From UBA8346 sp050260935 (GTDB lineage: Bacteria; Bacillota; UBA4882; UBA8346): 17,068 bases of DNA. Below, piece by piece: positions 1 through 6,957 of the stretch. A program made the translations under genes and the position numbers. The stretch lies in the NCBI GenBank assembly GCA_050260935.1, contig JBLNCU010000171.1, forward strand, positions 1 to 17,068. Direction: 5' to 3'. Numbering within the stretch: the first letter of the stretch is position 1; every line of letters begins with the position of its first letter. Below the pieces are notes generated by a model, which was given only the letters and a program-made list of their open reading frames with translations, made no database searches and was not told the DNA's origin.

Positions 1-18
1 AGTTTTACTAGGACCCGT

Positions 19-402
19 TTAATGATAGACTTCCGGATCTTCTATTCTTTCAATCTCCACCGTACATTTGCTGACCAAGGCCGCCACCGCCCCGATGATC
101 GCCAGCTGCGGCGCAAGAAGCGCCCCCACTACTCCGGCCGTCACCGGTATCTCCACTAAAATCTTATCATCCTGTTTGACTTTGAGCCGGTTAATATTCC
201 CTTTGCGCACAATCTCCTTGACCCTCTCCACCAATTCATTGCCCCGGACGAAGATCTCCTCTTTCCGGGTGCGTTCGTCCTGTTCGATTTTGATGATGGC
301 CTCTATCACATCCCAATTGGTGGCCTCCAAAGCGAGTTTGGCCTCTTCGTAAGTAACATTCATCCGATCGCGGACCATATCTATTTTTTCAATATTCTCC
401 AT
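19..402 (-). CDS. DUF4342 protein with UBA-like N-terminal domain
   Basis: The 127-residue product has two parts. Residues 5-40 are a helical UBA/TS-N-like segment (pattern VTYEEAKLALE...NWDVIEAII) like that found at the start of EF-Ts and NAC-type proteins. Residues 50-115 match the DUF4342 pattern: a short charged beta-rich stretch ending ILVEIPVT, then a hydrophobic run at 87-111 (AGVVGALLAPQLAIIGAV) that could be one membrane helix. The start ATG at 402 is preceded by an AGAGGTG ribosome binding site about 8 nt upstream. It is the last gene of the minus-strand ruv-recO cluster, 115 bp after recO; no strong promoter is evident in that gap. The biochemical role is unknown. UBA-like folds often bind proteins or nucleic acid, but that is inference. 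Confidence 0.8.
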   Translation of the reverse strand: MENIEKIDMVRDRMNVTYEEAKLALEATNWDVIEAIIKIEQDERTRKEEIFVRGNELVERVKEIVRKGNINRLKVKQDDKILVEIPVTAGVVGALLAPQLAIIGAVAALVSKCTVEIERIEDPEVYH

Positions 403-517
403 GCATTTTTCACCTCTAAAGGTAGATTTCCCTAACCATCGCTTGGATATTCCAGCCTTTGAAATTACGGCTAAAAACAGGAGGTGAACTTGATTACTGA
501 TTTAGGCTCCCCCTCTT

Positions 518-1261
518 TTAAACCGAAAGGTTGTCCAAAAAAACCTGTGATTTCAAAGGGCGATCCAGTCTGGCCTCGATGAAACCCCTCAAAATTTTCT
601 GAATTAACCTGCTTTGAGCCGGCCCCAGTGTTAATTGGTCCAATTTCCGGAGGTCTATTCCCCGGAACCGCTCTAAAATCTGTAAATCCGCTTCAACCAC
701 CGGCACCGCATCCCGGTATTTAAGGCTGCACCCGGTGCAGACTGCCCCACCGGCCTGGGCCGAAAAAGCCATATCATGTTGAAAAGGTTTGCCGCATCCG
801 ACACAATTCGCAATTTGCGGTTGGTATCCCAGGTAATCCAGGAGTCTGAGCTCAAAGGCCATGTTTAAAACGGCCGGGTCCGGGGTTTTTTCCAGGACGA
901 TGAAAGAGGCTAGTAAAAAACGGAAGATCTCATTGGCCTCCTGCCGTTCGGGAATAAAACCGTCGATCAGTTCAACCCAATAACTGGCATAGGCGAGTTT
1001 GGTCAGATCCTCGCGGAACTGGGAGAATGAGTGAACCAATTCGGCTTGACTTAAGGTATCCAGGCTTTTGCCGGTTAAAAGCATTGCCTTGATGAAATTA
1101 AAAGCCAAGGTGTTCCCGATAAAACGGCTTCTTTGTCTTCGGGCGCCCTTGACAACAGCTTCGAATTTGCCGTAGTCCTCGCTAAAGAGGACCAAAACCC
1201 GGTCCGCTTCGCCGAAGTTCCGGGTCCGTAAAACCAGCGCTCTGGTACGATAGATGGCCAT
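518..1261 (-). CDS. recO: DNA repair protein RecO
   Basis: RecO binds ssDNA and SSB and, with RecR, loads RecA onto gaps in the RecFOR pathway; it acts in the cytoplasm. The 247-residue length is normal for the family. The N-terminal OB-fold (about 1-80) begins with the typical pattern RTRALVLRTRNFGEADRVL. The helical C-terminal half carries a zinc-finger cysteine quartet, C153-x2-C156 and C175-x2-C178, present in many Gram-positive RecO proteins. The ATG at 1261 directly abuts the TAA stop of the DUF2905 gene (TAAATG), with GGGAGG 6 nt upstream inside that gene, so translation is probably coupled. It belongs to the minus-strand ruvCAB-queH-DUF2905-recO cluster. Confidence 0.96.
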   Translation of the reverse strand: MAIYRTRALVLRTRNFGEADRVLVLFSEDYGKFEAVVKGARRQRSRFIGNTLAFNFIKAMLLTGKSLDTLSQAELVHSFSQFREDLTKLAYASYWVELIDGFIPERQEANEIFRFLLASFIVLEKTPDPAVLNMAFELRLLDYLGYQPQIANCVGCGKPFQHDMAFSAQAGGAVCTGCSLKYRDAVPVVEADLQILERFRGIDLRKLDQLTLGPAQSRLIQKILRGFIEARLDRPLKSQVFLDNLSV

Positions 1262-1486
1262 TTACTTCCTCCCGAAAAGGGATAAAAGTAACGAAAGAAC
1301 CAGGCTGATGATGATACAGGTCACAATGGGGAAATAAAAGGTAAAATTGCCTTTCTTATAAAAAATATCCCCCGGCAGACGGCCGATTCCCCAAAATTTA
1401 CCCCCCAGCCAGAGCAGAGCCCCGACTCCCAGTAAAAGTAAACCGAGAACCATTAAAACTTTACCCATTCCCGAAAATTGGTCCAT
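1262..1486 (-). CDS. DUF2905 small membrane protein
   Basis: This small integral membrane protein has no assigned biochemical function. With the start at 1486 it has 74 residues: a first membrane helix (about 5-22, VLMVLGLLLLGVGALLW), the family hallmark GRLPGDI followed by an aromatic/basic stretch, and a second helix (about 45-68). DUF2905 proteins are usually about 70 residues. I chose ATG 1486 because GAGGG lies about 11 nt upstream; the ATG at 1513 has no ribosome binding site and would add nine unrelated residues. DUF2905 genes are frequent neighbours of ruvB and queuosine genes in Firmicutes, matching the position here between queH and recO. Its stop codon abuts the recO start. Confidence 0.88.
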   Translation of the reverse strand: MDQFSGMGKVLMVLGLLLLGVGALLWLGGKFWGIGRLPGDIFYKKGNFTFYFPIVTCIIISLVLSLLLSLFGRK

Positions 1487-1540
1487 GGAAACACATCCCT
1501 CTGCACGCCTCATTGTTAATTTGACGAAATTCTTCCGGTG

Positions 1541-2068
1541 CTACTTGCAATATCTTTCCTTTTCGCTATAAATACACCCACAGTATTTTTGACGGTATAA
1601 ACCTAGCTCCTTGGCAATTGCCTGGCTCTGGCGAAAGCCAGGACGGAAATCCTCATCATAAAACCGCAGTCCGTATTCTTGGGCCAATTCTTCGCCGATG
1701 CCGACAATCCGGTCCCTCTTTTGATACGGACTAATCAGCAAAGTGGTCCCGAATAAACCGAACCCCAATGCCTTGGCCTTCTGGGCGGTCCTGGTCAAAC
1801 GGTGACGGTAACAAAACTCGCAGCGTTTAGTGGGATCGCCCGCCACATTGGCTAAAAAATGCTCCATCTCATAACCGGGTTCTTCAATTAAAGTGTAATT
1901 ACGCAGGGCGGCCAATTGCCGCAAGCCTTCCCGCCGCGCCAGAAACTCCTGGTACGGATGGATATTGGGATTAAAGAAAAAAAGCGTTGGTTGCAAGCCG
2001 TCTGCAATGACTTTTTGGGTGGTATAACAAGCGCAAGGGCCGCAACAAGCATGTAAAAACAGCGACAC
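1541..2068 (-). CDS. queH: epoxyqueuosine reductase QueH
   Basis: QueH reduces epoxyqueuosine to queuosine in the anticodon wobble position of tRNAs decoding NAY codons, the last step of Q synthesis and a non-orthologous substitute for cobalamin-dependent QueG. The family (formerly DUF208) is recognised by the N-terminal HACCGPC motif, a middle K-R-C-E-F-C-Y-R-H-R segment and the C-terminal YCGC motif. These cysteine pairs are thought to bind a 4Fe-4S cluster and a second metal, with a redox disulfide. I prefer the GTG start at 2068 (175 residues) because TGGAGG sits 7 nt upstream and the protein then begins MSLFLHACC, as relatives do. A TTG at 2086, overlapping the ruvB stop, would add six residues but has a poor ribosome binding site. 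In many clostridia queH is followed by queA-tgt; here it is followed by DUF2905 and recO. Confidence 0.93.
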   Translation of the reverse strand: MSLFLHACCGPCACYTTQKVIADGLQPTLFFFNPNIHPYQEFLARREGLRQLAALRNYTLIEEPGYEMEHFLANVAGDPTKRCEFCYRHRLTRTAQKAKALGFGLFGTTLLISPYQKRDRIVGIGEELAQEYGLRFYDEDFRPGFRQSQAIAKELGLYRQKYCGCIYSEKERYCK

Positions 2069-2082
2069 TTTCCGGCCTCCAT

Positions 2083-3126
2083 TCAATTCTCTTCTTCAAA
2101 CAAACCTACTTGTTGGTCCTGATTCTTCGGGGCATATCTGAGCTTTAAATGTTCGTAAGCCAGCCTGGTGGCGACCCTCCCCCGGGGAGTACGGTTGATA
2201 AAGCCGATCTGCAATAGAAAAGGTTCACAAACATCCTCGATGGTATCGGCTTCCTCGCTAATCGAGGCGGCGATGGTATCCAAACCAACAGGACCCCCGT
2301 CGAACTTTTCAATGATGGTGGTCAAAACCATGCGGTCGAGCCGATCCAGGCCCAACAGATCCACTTCCAGCAATTTTAGAGCCTGATCGGCGACGCTGGC
2401 CGTGATCAATCCCGAGGCTTTAATCTGGGCAAAGTCCCGGACCCGTTTTAAAAGCCGGTTGGCGATCCTGGGAGTCCCCCGCGAGCGCCTGGCGATCTCA
2501 TCGGCCCCCGTGGTCTCAATAGCAATACCTAAAATGGACGCCGCTCTCATAACGATCTGATGCAAAGCTTGGGAATCATAGAAATCCAGCCGGTTGATGA
2601 TCCCAAAACGGTCGCGTAGCGGCGCCGTGAGCGAACCGGCCCTGGTGGTGGCCCCGACCAGGGTGAATTTCGGCAAGTCAATCCGGACCGACCGGGCGCT
2701 GGGGCCTTTCCCGATAATAATATCCAAGGCGAAATCCTCCATCGCCGGGTATAGGATCTCCTCTACGCTCCGGTTCAGGCGGTGGATCTCATCGATAAAC
2801 AGAATGTCATTGGGTTCCAGGTTGGTTAAAATAGCCGCCAGATCGGCGGGGCGCTCCACCGCCGGTCCGGAGGTCATCCGGATATGGACATTTAATTCAT
2901 TCGCTATAATATGCGCCAAAGACGTCTTCCCTAAACCGGGCGGCCCATAAAGCAAAACATGATCCAGCGGCTCCCGGCGGGCTTTAGCGGCCTTGATAAA
3001 AATCTCCATGTTTTCCTTGACCCGCTCCTGGCCGATGTATTCCGAAAAACGCTTGGGCCGCAGGCTTAGATCAGCCTCGGCATCCTCATCTCTTTTTAAA
3101 GCGCTAACTATTCTTTTATCTTCCAT
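2083..3126 (-). CDS. ruvB: Holliday junction ATP-dependent helicase RuvB
   Basis: RuvB is the hexameric AAA+ motor that, with RuvA, drives branch migration of Holliday junctions. The 347-residue length is normal. Visible motifs in order are the N-terminal RPKRFSEYIGQ segment, Walker A GPPGLGKT (61-68), Walker B with DEIH (112-115), sensor 1 GATTR (158-162), the RDRFG arginine-finger region (171-175) and the sensor 2 GTPRIANRLLKR segment near 218. The C-terminal winged-helix domain ends with the usual GRVATRLAYEHL. The gene starts 9 nt after ruvA with no strong ribosome binding site, so translational coupling to ruvA is likely. Its TGA stop lies just upstream of queH. Confidence 0.98.
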   Translation of the reverse strand: MEDKRIVSALKRDEDAEADLSLRPKRFSEYIGQERVKENMEIFIKAAKARREPLDHVLLYGPPGLGKTSLAHIIANELNVHIRMTSGPAVERPADLAAILTNLEPNDILFIDEIHRLNRSVEEILYPAMEDFALDIIIGKGPSARSVRIDLPKFTLVGATTRAGSLTAPLRDRFGIINRLDFYDSQALHQIVMRAASILGIAIETTGADEIARRSRGTPRIANRLLKRVRDFAQIKASGLITASVADQALKLLEVDLLGLDRLDRMVLTTIIEKFDGGPVGLDTIAASISEEADTIEDVCEPFLLQIGFINRTPRGRVATRLAYEHLKLRYAPKNQDQQVGLFEEEN

Positions 3127-3135
3127 AAGTTTTTG

Positions 3136-3744
3136 TCACTTTCTGCCTAGATTTTTCAGAGCCAGCCTAACCAGTTCCGGAGTTGTTAAATTCTTAGTTT
3201 CTCCCAACAATGTTTGCACAACGCTTACCGCTTCCCTTTGCGGGTAACCCAGAGAAACCAGGGCATCGACAGCATCCCCGCCAGGGCCGTATCCTCCGGT
3301 CTGAGCCCGCCAACCCGGTTCTCCAGTGCCGCCACTAATACTCCCCGGCAGCTTCCCTTTTAATTCTAAGATCAAACGCTGGGCCGTTTTCAGCCCAATG
3401 CCGGGGACAGCGGTCAACACCCGGTGGTCTTCGCTTTCCACCGCCTCCCGGAAACGATCCCCCGAAAGGGCCCCTAAAATCGCCAAGGCTGTTTTGGGCC
3501 CGATTCCGGAGACTCCGATGATCTTTTCAAATATAGTTTTATCGGCAGCCGCTAAAAATCCGTACAGACTGGCACCATCCTCCCGCAGATGGAAATGGGT
3601 ATAAATCTTGACTGGTTCAGCGGCATGGCTCAAGGTTTCTAAGGCTGACAAAGCCATAAATACCTGGTAACCTACTCCATTTACATCAATAATGCAGCTT
3701 TCGCCGCTCACTCCGACAACTTTTCCGGTTAAGGTGGCAATCAT
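3136..3744 (-). CDS. ruvA: Holliday junction branch migration protein RuvA
   Basis: RuvA is the tetrameric junction-recognition subunit that holds the four-way junction in square-planar form and recruits RuvB. The 202 residues show the standard three-domain plan: an OB-fold (1-62, starting MIATLTGKVV), domain II with two helix-hairpin-helix motifs (GVSGIGPKTA near 77-86 and AVPGIGLKTAQRL near 112-124), a Gly/Ser/Pro-rich flexible linker (131-156), and the RuvB-binding domain III (157-198, DAVDALVSLGYPQREA). The ATG has GGGAGG 5 nt upstream. It lies 46 nt downstream of ruvC and 9 nt upstream of ruvB, all in one operon. Confidence 0.98.
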   Translation of the reverse strand: MIATLTGKVVGVSGESCIIDVNGVGYQVFMALSALETLSHAAEPVKIYTHFHLREDGASLYGFLAAADKTIFEKIIGVSGIGPKTALAILGALSGDRFREAVESEDHRVLTAVPGIGLKTAQRLILELKGKLPGSISGGTGEPGWRAQTGGYGPGGDAVDALVSLGYPQREAVSVVQTLLGETKNLTTPELVRLALKNLGRK

Positions 3745-3756
3745 TTAAACCTCCCA

Positions 3757-3801
3757 TTAAGTCGAGACTTAAAAGCCAGAAGTCAGAAGCCTACCTTCTG
3801 A
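3757..3801. repeat. two adjacent inverted repeats at the ruvC-ruvA junction
   Basis: Two short dyads stand side by side: TTAAGTC-GA-GACTTAA (3757-3772) and TCAGAAG-CCTAC-CTTCTGA (3783-3801). The second spans the ruvC stop codon. On the minus-strand transcript it forms a 7-bp hairpin followed by a broken T-rich stretch, so it could be a weak attenuator, a processing site or a stabilising hairpin within the operon. The arms are perfect but short. Confidence 0.4.
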
Positions 3802-4291
3802 GTCCGAGCCCCGAATTCTGCATTTTACATGAATGGGCATGGCAAATGGCTATAGCCAATGCATCGGCGGCATCATCGGGCTTGGGAATCTCGGGCAAGC
3901 AAAGCAGAACTCTGACCATCTCCTGGATCTGCATTTTTTCAGCTCTCCCGTACCCGGTTACAGCCGTTTTTACTTGTAATGGAGTATACTCAGCCACTTC
4001 GTAACCGGTATTGGCCGCCGCCAGCAGAACTACACCCCGCGCTTGCCCTACCGCCAAAGCCGTCCGGACATTTTTATTGAAAAAAAGCTCTTCGATGGCA
4101 ATGGCATCGGGCTTATATTCTTCAATGATTCGCAACAATTCGCGATAAATATGGCTTAACCGGGCAGCGGCCGGCAGATCGGCCGCGGTCCGCACCACCC
4201 CGAAAGAAACTTTACGTAAATGATTCCCTTCGTAGGAAACCAGCCCGAAGCCGGTAATCGCCGTTCCCGGATCAATCCCCAGAACAATCAC
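3791..4291 (-). CDS. ruvC: Holliday junction resolvase RuvC
   Basis: RuvC is the dimeric endonuclease that cuts Holliday junctions symmetrically on the RuvAB-DNA complex. It has an RNase H-like fold. All four catalytic acidic residues are present: D7 (GIDPGT), E67 (IAIEELFF), D140 and D143 (DDAADALAIAICH). Length is 166 residues, within the usual range. The start is a GTG at 4291 with AGGAGG 9 nt upstream; an ATG two bases earlier is out of frame and meets a stop at once. It heads the minus-strand operon, so the operon promoter should lie in 4292-4520, where I see only weak candidates such as a TTTATAAA-containing AT stretch near 4328-4340. Confidence 0.97.
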   Translation of the reverse strand: MIVLGIDPGTAITGFGLVSYEGNHLRKVSFGVVRTAADLPAAARLSHIYRELLRIIEEYKPDAIAIEELFFNKNVRTALAVGQARGVVLLAAANTGYEVAEYTPLQVKTAVTGYGRAEKMQIQEMVRVLLCLPEIPKPDDAADALAIAICHAHSCKMQNSGLGLRR

Positions 4292-4418
4292 ATTTGTTAT
4301 CCTCCTGAGAATACTATTCGCTTCAACCTTTATAAATCCTGCCCTCTATCAAGCCGGTTCTTTGTATCAAGGCATTTATTTCTTAACCGGGTTGTTGTAA
4401 AAAAGAAGTAGGAGTTTA

Positions 4419-4454
4419 ATGCTTTCAGTCGAATATTTCAAGGAAAGTTATTAA
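4419..4454 (+). other. possible 11-codon leader ORF upstream of the M28-like gene
   Basis: In the 230-bp divergent gap between ruvC and the plus-strand membrane protein gene, AGGAG (4410-4414) stands 4 nt before an ATG that opens a short frame (MLSVEYFKESY, then TAA). The spacing and ribosome binding site are good, but so short a frame can occur by chance, and no terminator/antiterminator pair follows it. Offered only as a candidate. Confidence 0.2.
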
Positions 4455-4521
4455 CAAACGAATAGTGCTTTAAAAATAAGGCCTCCCGGTTCGGGACGCA
4501 AATCTATTAAGGAGTTAACCC

Positions 4522-5559
4522 ATGACCAGTAACGAGATATTTCAGGATTTCCAAAAAGAGCATCCGGAACGGACTCCCGGTTCGGCGGCGGCCAAGTCGC
4601 TAATTGCGCAAATAGTGGAACAAACCTCGGCTTTAGGTCTAAAAGCAACCACCCGGCAGATTCCGGTTTTTCATCTGACTATAAGTATCTGGGTATTTAT
4701 AACCGGCAGTTTGTTAGCCTCGGTTTTAAGCTTATTCATCCCAGTCGCCGGCCTGCTTTTAGCCGTCATTTTATGGCTGTTGCTCATTATCGAGCCGGTC
4801 GGCCCACTGCTGGCCCGAATCAAGCCTTCCCAGGCGGAGAACGCCTTCCTGACGATTCCGGCCCGGAGCAAGGAAACGCGGAAAGTGATATTAATCGCTC
4901 ATTTGACCACCGATAGTTTCGCCCCGGGCCCGGCTAAACCGGCATCCCGGACTTTTCTGGCATCAGTGGCCGGTCTGGGATTGTTTGAAATACTGATATT
5001 GTTTGCCGCTATGGCGGCCGGGCAAAGATTTATCTCTTTATTGGCGATTTTGCCCTTGTTCGGTCTGGCTGTTTTTACGATCCTGACAAACGAAAACCAT
5101 CAAAACAGCAGTCTTCAAAACACTTCGCTCTTATTGGAGCTGGGGTCAATTCTCTGGAAAGCCGGCGCCAGCACAACTTCGGTGGTCCTTTATTTTGCCG
5201 GGGCCAACTCCTTAAATTCCGGGGTGTTGGATCTCAAACGCCTTACCAAAAATGGCCCGGAACAACAGTACGTTATTGATTTAATCGATTGGCCGGATAA
5301 ACGGATTAACCTAGTATCCACCGACGGTTTCCTCCTGCCCAGGCAGAGCGATCCGCTACTGGTGGAGCTATTCATGGAGGTTGCCAGAGAAAAAGGTATA
5401 CCGCTGCAAACCATTAAATTGAGCGAATTAAGCTCGACTTATCTTTTAAAATGTAAGAAACTAAAAGCGATCGCGGTTACCAACCCGCTGGAAACGGCTG
5501 AATCTGAGAAAAATCTCCGGGAACTGTTAATAGGGATAATCAGGAAACTGGATTATTAA
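4522..5559 (+). CDS. membrane protein resembling an M28 peptidase without its metal ligands
   Basis: The 345-residue protein has four predicted membrane helices (about 51-72, 73-98, 146-167, 170-189). Outside these, its soluble parts follow the order of M28 aminopeptidase folds. Residues 16-50 resemble the usual 'RxPGS...A..I...l...Gl.......P' entry. VILIAHLTTDS (122-132) sits where M28 enzymes have 'hhGAHYDS'. SLLLELGSIL followed by TSVVLYFAGANSLNSG (219-234) sits where they have 'LLELAR...VrFvffgaEElGLlGS'. The Asp/Glu metal ligands and catalytic glutamate are not conserved: 'GANDNASG' appears as NENHQNSSLQNTS, and the EE pair is replaced by AN. It is therefore probably a non-enzymatic or altered membrane protein. 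The ATG has AAGGAG about 7 nt upstream. The gene is convergent with the DUF362 gene, 24 bp away. The fold assignment is inference from pattern, not from a search. Confidence 0.6.
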   Translation: MTSNEIFQDFQKEHPERTPGSAAAKSLIAQIVEQTSALGLKATTRQIPVFHLTISIWVFITGSLLASVLSLFIPVAGLLLAVILWLLLIIEPVGPLLARIKPSQAENAFLTIPARSKETRKVILIAHLTTDSFAPGPAKPASRTFLASVAGLGLFEILILFAAMAAGQRFISLLAILPLFGLAVFTILTNENHQNSSLQNTSLLLELGSILWKAGASTTSVVLYFAGANSLNSGVLDLKRLTKNGPEQQYVIDLIDWPDKRINLVSTDGFLLPRQSDPLLVELFMEVAREKGIPLQTIKLSELSSTYLLKCKKLKAIAVTNPLETAESEKNLRELLIGIIRKLDY

Positions 5560-5583
5560 ATACCGCGTTGCGTTCAACCCATC

Positions 5584-6729
5584 CTACATTAACCCCAGCT
5601 TCCGCAGTGCTCTGACAGCCAGGGGAGTGCTCACCGACAGCGCGCCGACCGGGCACATCTCCTGGCAGCAACAGCAGCGGATACATTGTTGATCGGCGAT
5701 CCGGATTTTTTCCCGGAAAGTGATAGCCCCGGCTGGGCATTGGGTCTCGCATCTCCGGCATTTGGTGCAGAGTTTTTCATCAAGTTCCAGCCGTTGCCTT
5801 ATTAATCCGCCGAGTACTTTATTGACGGCTGCGTTTTTAAATAAATTCAAACCCCGCAACGACGGGACCTGAAAATCAGCAATCCCACAAGTGTCTAAAG
5901 GGTCCCCCCGGACTGTAATCTCCTCCAACTTGCCGCCGGGTATGTCAAGGGCCGCCGCGGCCTTAAAAATCGGAAAATAATCCGGTTTTTGACCGATGAG
6001 CTCCACTACCACCCGGTCGACCGCCAACGGGTTGGCCCCGGCCAGCAACAATCCTATCCGCCGCGGTCTGCCGTTAGAGGGACCGTTGCCGTCCATACCG
6101 ATGATTCCATCGATTATATGCAGACAAGCGTTGGCCGAAAAGGCAATCTCCAGTAACAAACGGGCGAAAGTCTCGGGGTCGTTGCCGATGGCGAAATGCC
6201 ATTGGGCTTTATTATGTCCCGGCACGCATCCGTAGAGGTTTTTAGTAGCCAAAGTCAATCCCATTTGGCCGTGGGTTTTCAACTTCGCCAGATTGATCAA
6301 ACGATCGTAGTCCCCTATTTCCTTGGCAAGTTGGAGGTTTTTAAAACGCCTATCGAACGGGCGGGATCTGGTTAAATCGACCGGAGCCACGGTCTCCAAC
6401 TCGATAACCTTAACTCCGTACCGCTTTAGTTCACTTGACAATCCCAGTTTATTGGCTACCCCGGTCGCGCTTCCCAACCCGGGGCTGTCCCCCACCGCCA
6501 CCTCGCAGCCAATATCCTTTAATAACTTGGACATGGTTATAATAATGGCCGGATGGGTGGTGGCCGCGCTTTCCGCCGAACGAGCCATAATAAAATTCGG
6601 TTTTAGCAGCACCTTGTCTCCGCGGTGGCAAAATGCTTGAATACCGCCTAGCGGTTCCAGCAGTCTGGCTACATCGGACGGCAGCTCTTTCCCATAAGAT
6701 TCAACCCGCAATAAGGAGACCGTTTCCAT
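5584..6729 (-). CDS. DUF362 protein with two C-terminal 4Fe-4S ferredoxin motifs
   Basis: The protein joins a DUF362 domain (about residues 5-290) to a bacterial-type ferredoxin module. The DUF362 part shows the usual LLKPNF, THPAI, GDSPGLGSA, INLAKLKTH, TLATKNLYG and DGIIGMDGNGPS signatures. The module has two CxxCxxCxxxCP motifs at C321/C324/C327/C331 and C349/C352/C355/C359, numbered from the chosen start. DUF362-ferredoxin proteins are common in anaerobes, but their reaction is not established; electron transfer is inferred from the clusters. I chose ATG 6729 (381 residues) because GGGAG lies 9 nt upstream, whereas the ATG at 6750 has none. An odd detail is that the second motif contains four consecutive cysteines (352-355). 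A candidate promoter lies at 6835-6863. Confidence 0.92.
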   Translation of the reverse strand: METVSLLRVESYGKELPSDVARLLEPLGGIQAFCHRGDKVLLKPNFIMARSAESAATTHPAIIITMSKLLKDIGCEVAVGDSPGLGSATGVANKLGLSSELKRYGVKVIELETVAPVDLTRSRPFDRRFKNLQLAKEIGDYDRLINLAKLKTHGQMGLTLATKNLYGCVPGHNKAQWHFAIGNDPETFARLLLEIAFSANACLHIIDGIIGMDGNGPSNGRPRRIGLLLAGANPLAVDRVVVELIGQKPDYFPIFKAAAALDIPGGKLEEITVRGDPLDTCGIADFQVPSLRGLNLFKNAAVNKVLGGLIRQRLELDEKLCTKCRRCETQCPAGAITFREKIRIADQQCIRCCCCQEMCPVGALSVSTPLAVRALRKLGLM

Positions 6730-6834
6730 ATATCCCCGCTCCCGGCCCATTTAGTTTAAAAAAGGTTGGTGAATCCCCGGTGGCTTGTCGCCTGGGAAGT
6801 TCAGGTAAAACGTGTCTTTTTAGGGCCAATCTAA

Positions 6835-6863
6835 ATCATACCATTAAACCAACGGTTGGTAAA
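6835..6863 (-). promoter_or_regulatory. candidate sigma-A promoter of the DUF362 gene
   Basis: Read on the minus strand, TTTACC (-35, 4/6 to consensus) and TATGAT (-10, 5/6) are separated by exactly 17 bp. Transcription would start near 6828 and leave about a 100-nt leader before ATG 6729. It lies in the only gap upstream of this gene. Confidence 0.45.
6848..6860. promoter_or_regulatory. operator-like dyad inside the DUF362 promoter
   Basis: ACCAAC-G-GTTGGT is a perfect 6-1-6 inverted repeat located between and touching the proposed -35 and -10 hexamers. That is a typical place for a repressor or MerR-type activator. The cognate regulator is unknown. The 11-bp core CCAACGGTTGG also occurs at 16728-16738 in the decayed right end. 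Confidence 0.35.
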
Positions 6864-6891
6864 GATTATTAATTTCAATGCTATTATGAGT

Positions 6892-6916
6892 AAAAAAAGG
6901 AGCGCTTAAAGCGCCC
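6892..6916 (-). terminator. intrinsic terminator of the polysaccharide deacetylase gene
   Basis: On the minus strand GGGGCGC pairs with GCGCTCC (7 bp, one G-T wobble) across a TTTAA loop, followed at once by seven T residues (6892-6898 on the plus strand). It lies about 40 nt beyond the deacetylase stop codon, as expected for a rho-independent terminator. It should keep that transcript out of the DUF362 gene. Confidence 0.85.
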
Positions 6917-6957
6917 CGAATTCCTAGTCTTTATATCCCCCCAACGCTCGCCGGGAG

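Noticed and set aside
1888..2082. 64-codon frame starting at an ATG overlapping the queH start
   Set aside because: It is a shifted reading of queH; the queH frame carries all the conserved cysteine motifs.
4451..4479. TTAACA...AAATAA as a promoter for the M28-like gene
   Set aside because: Spacing is 17 bp but the -10 match is only 2 of 6.
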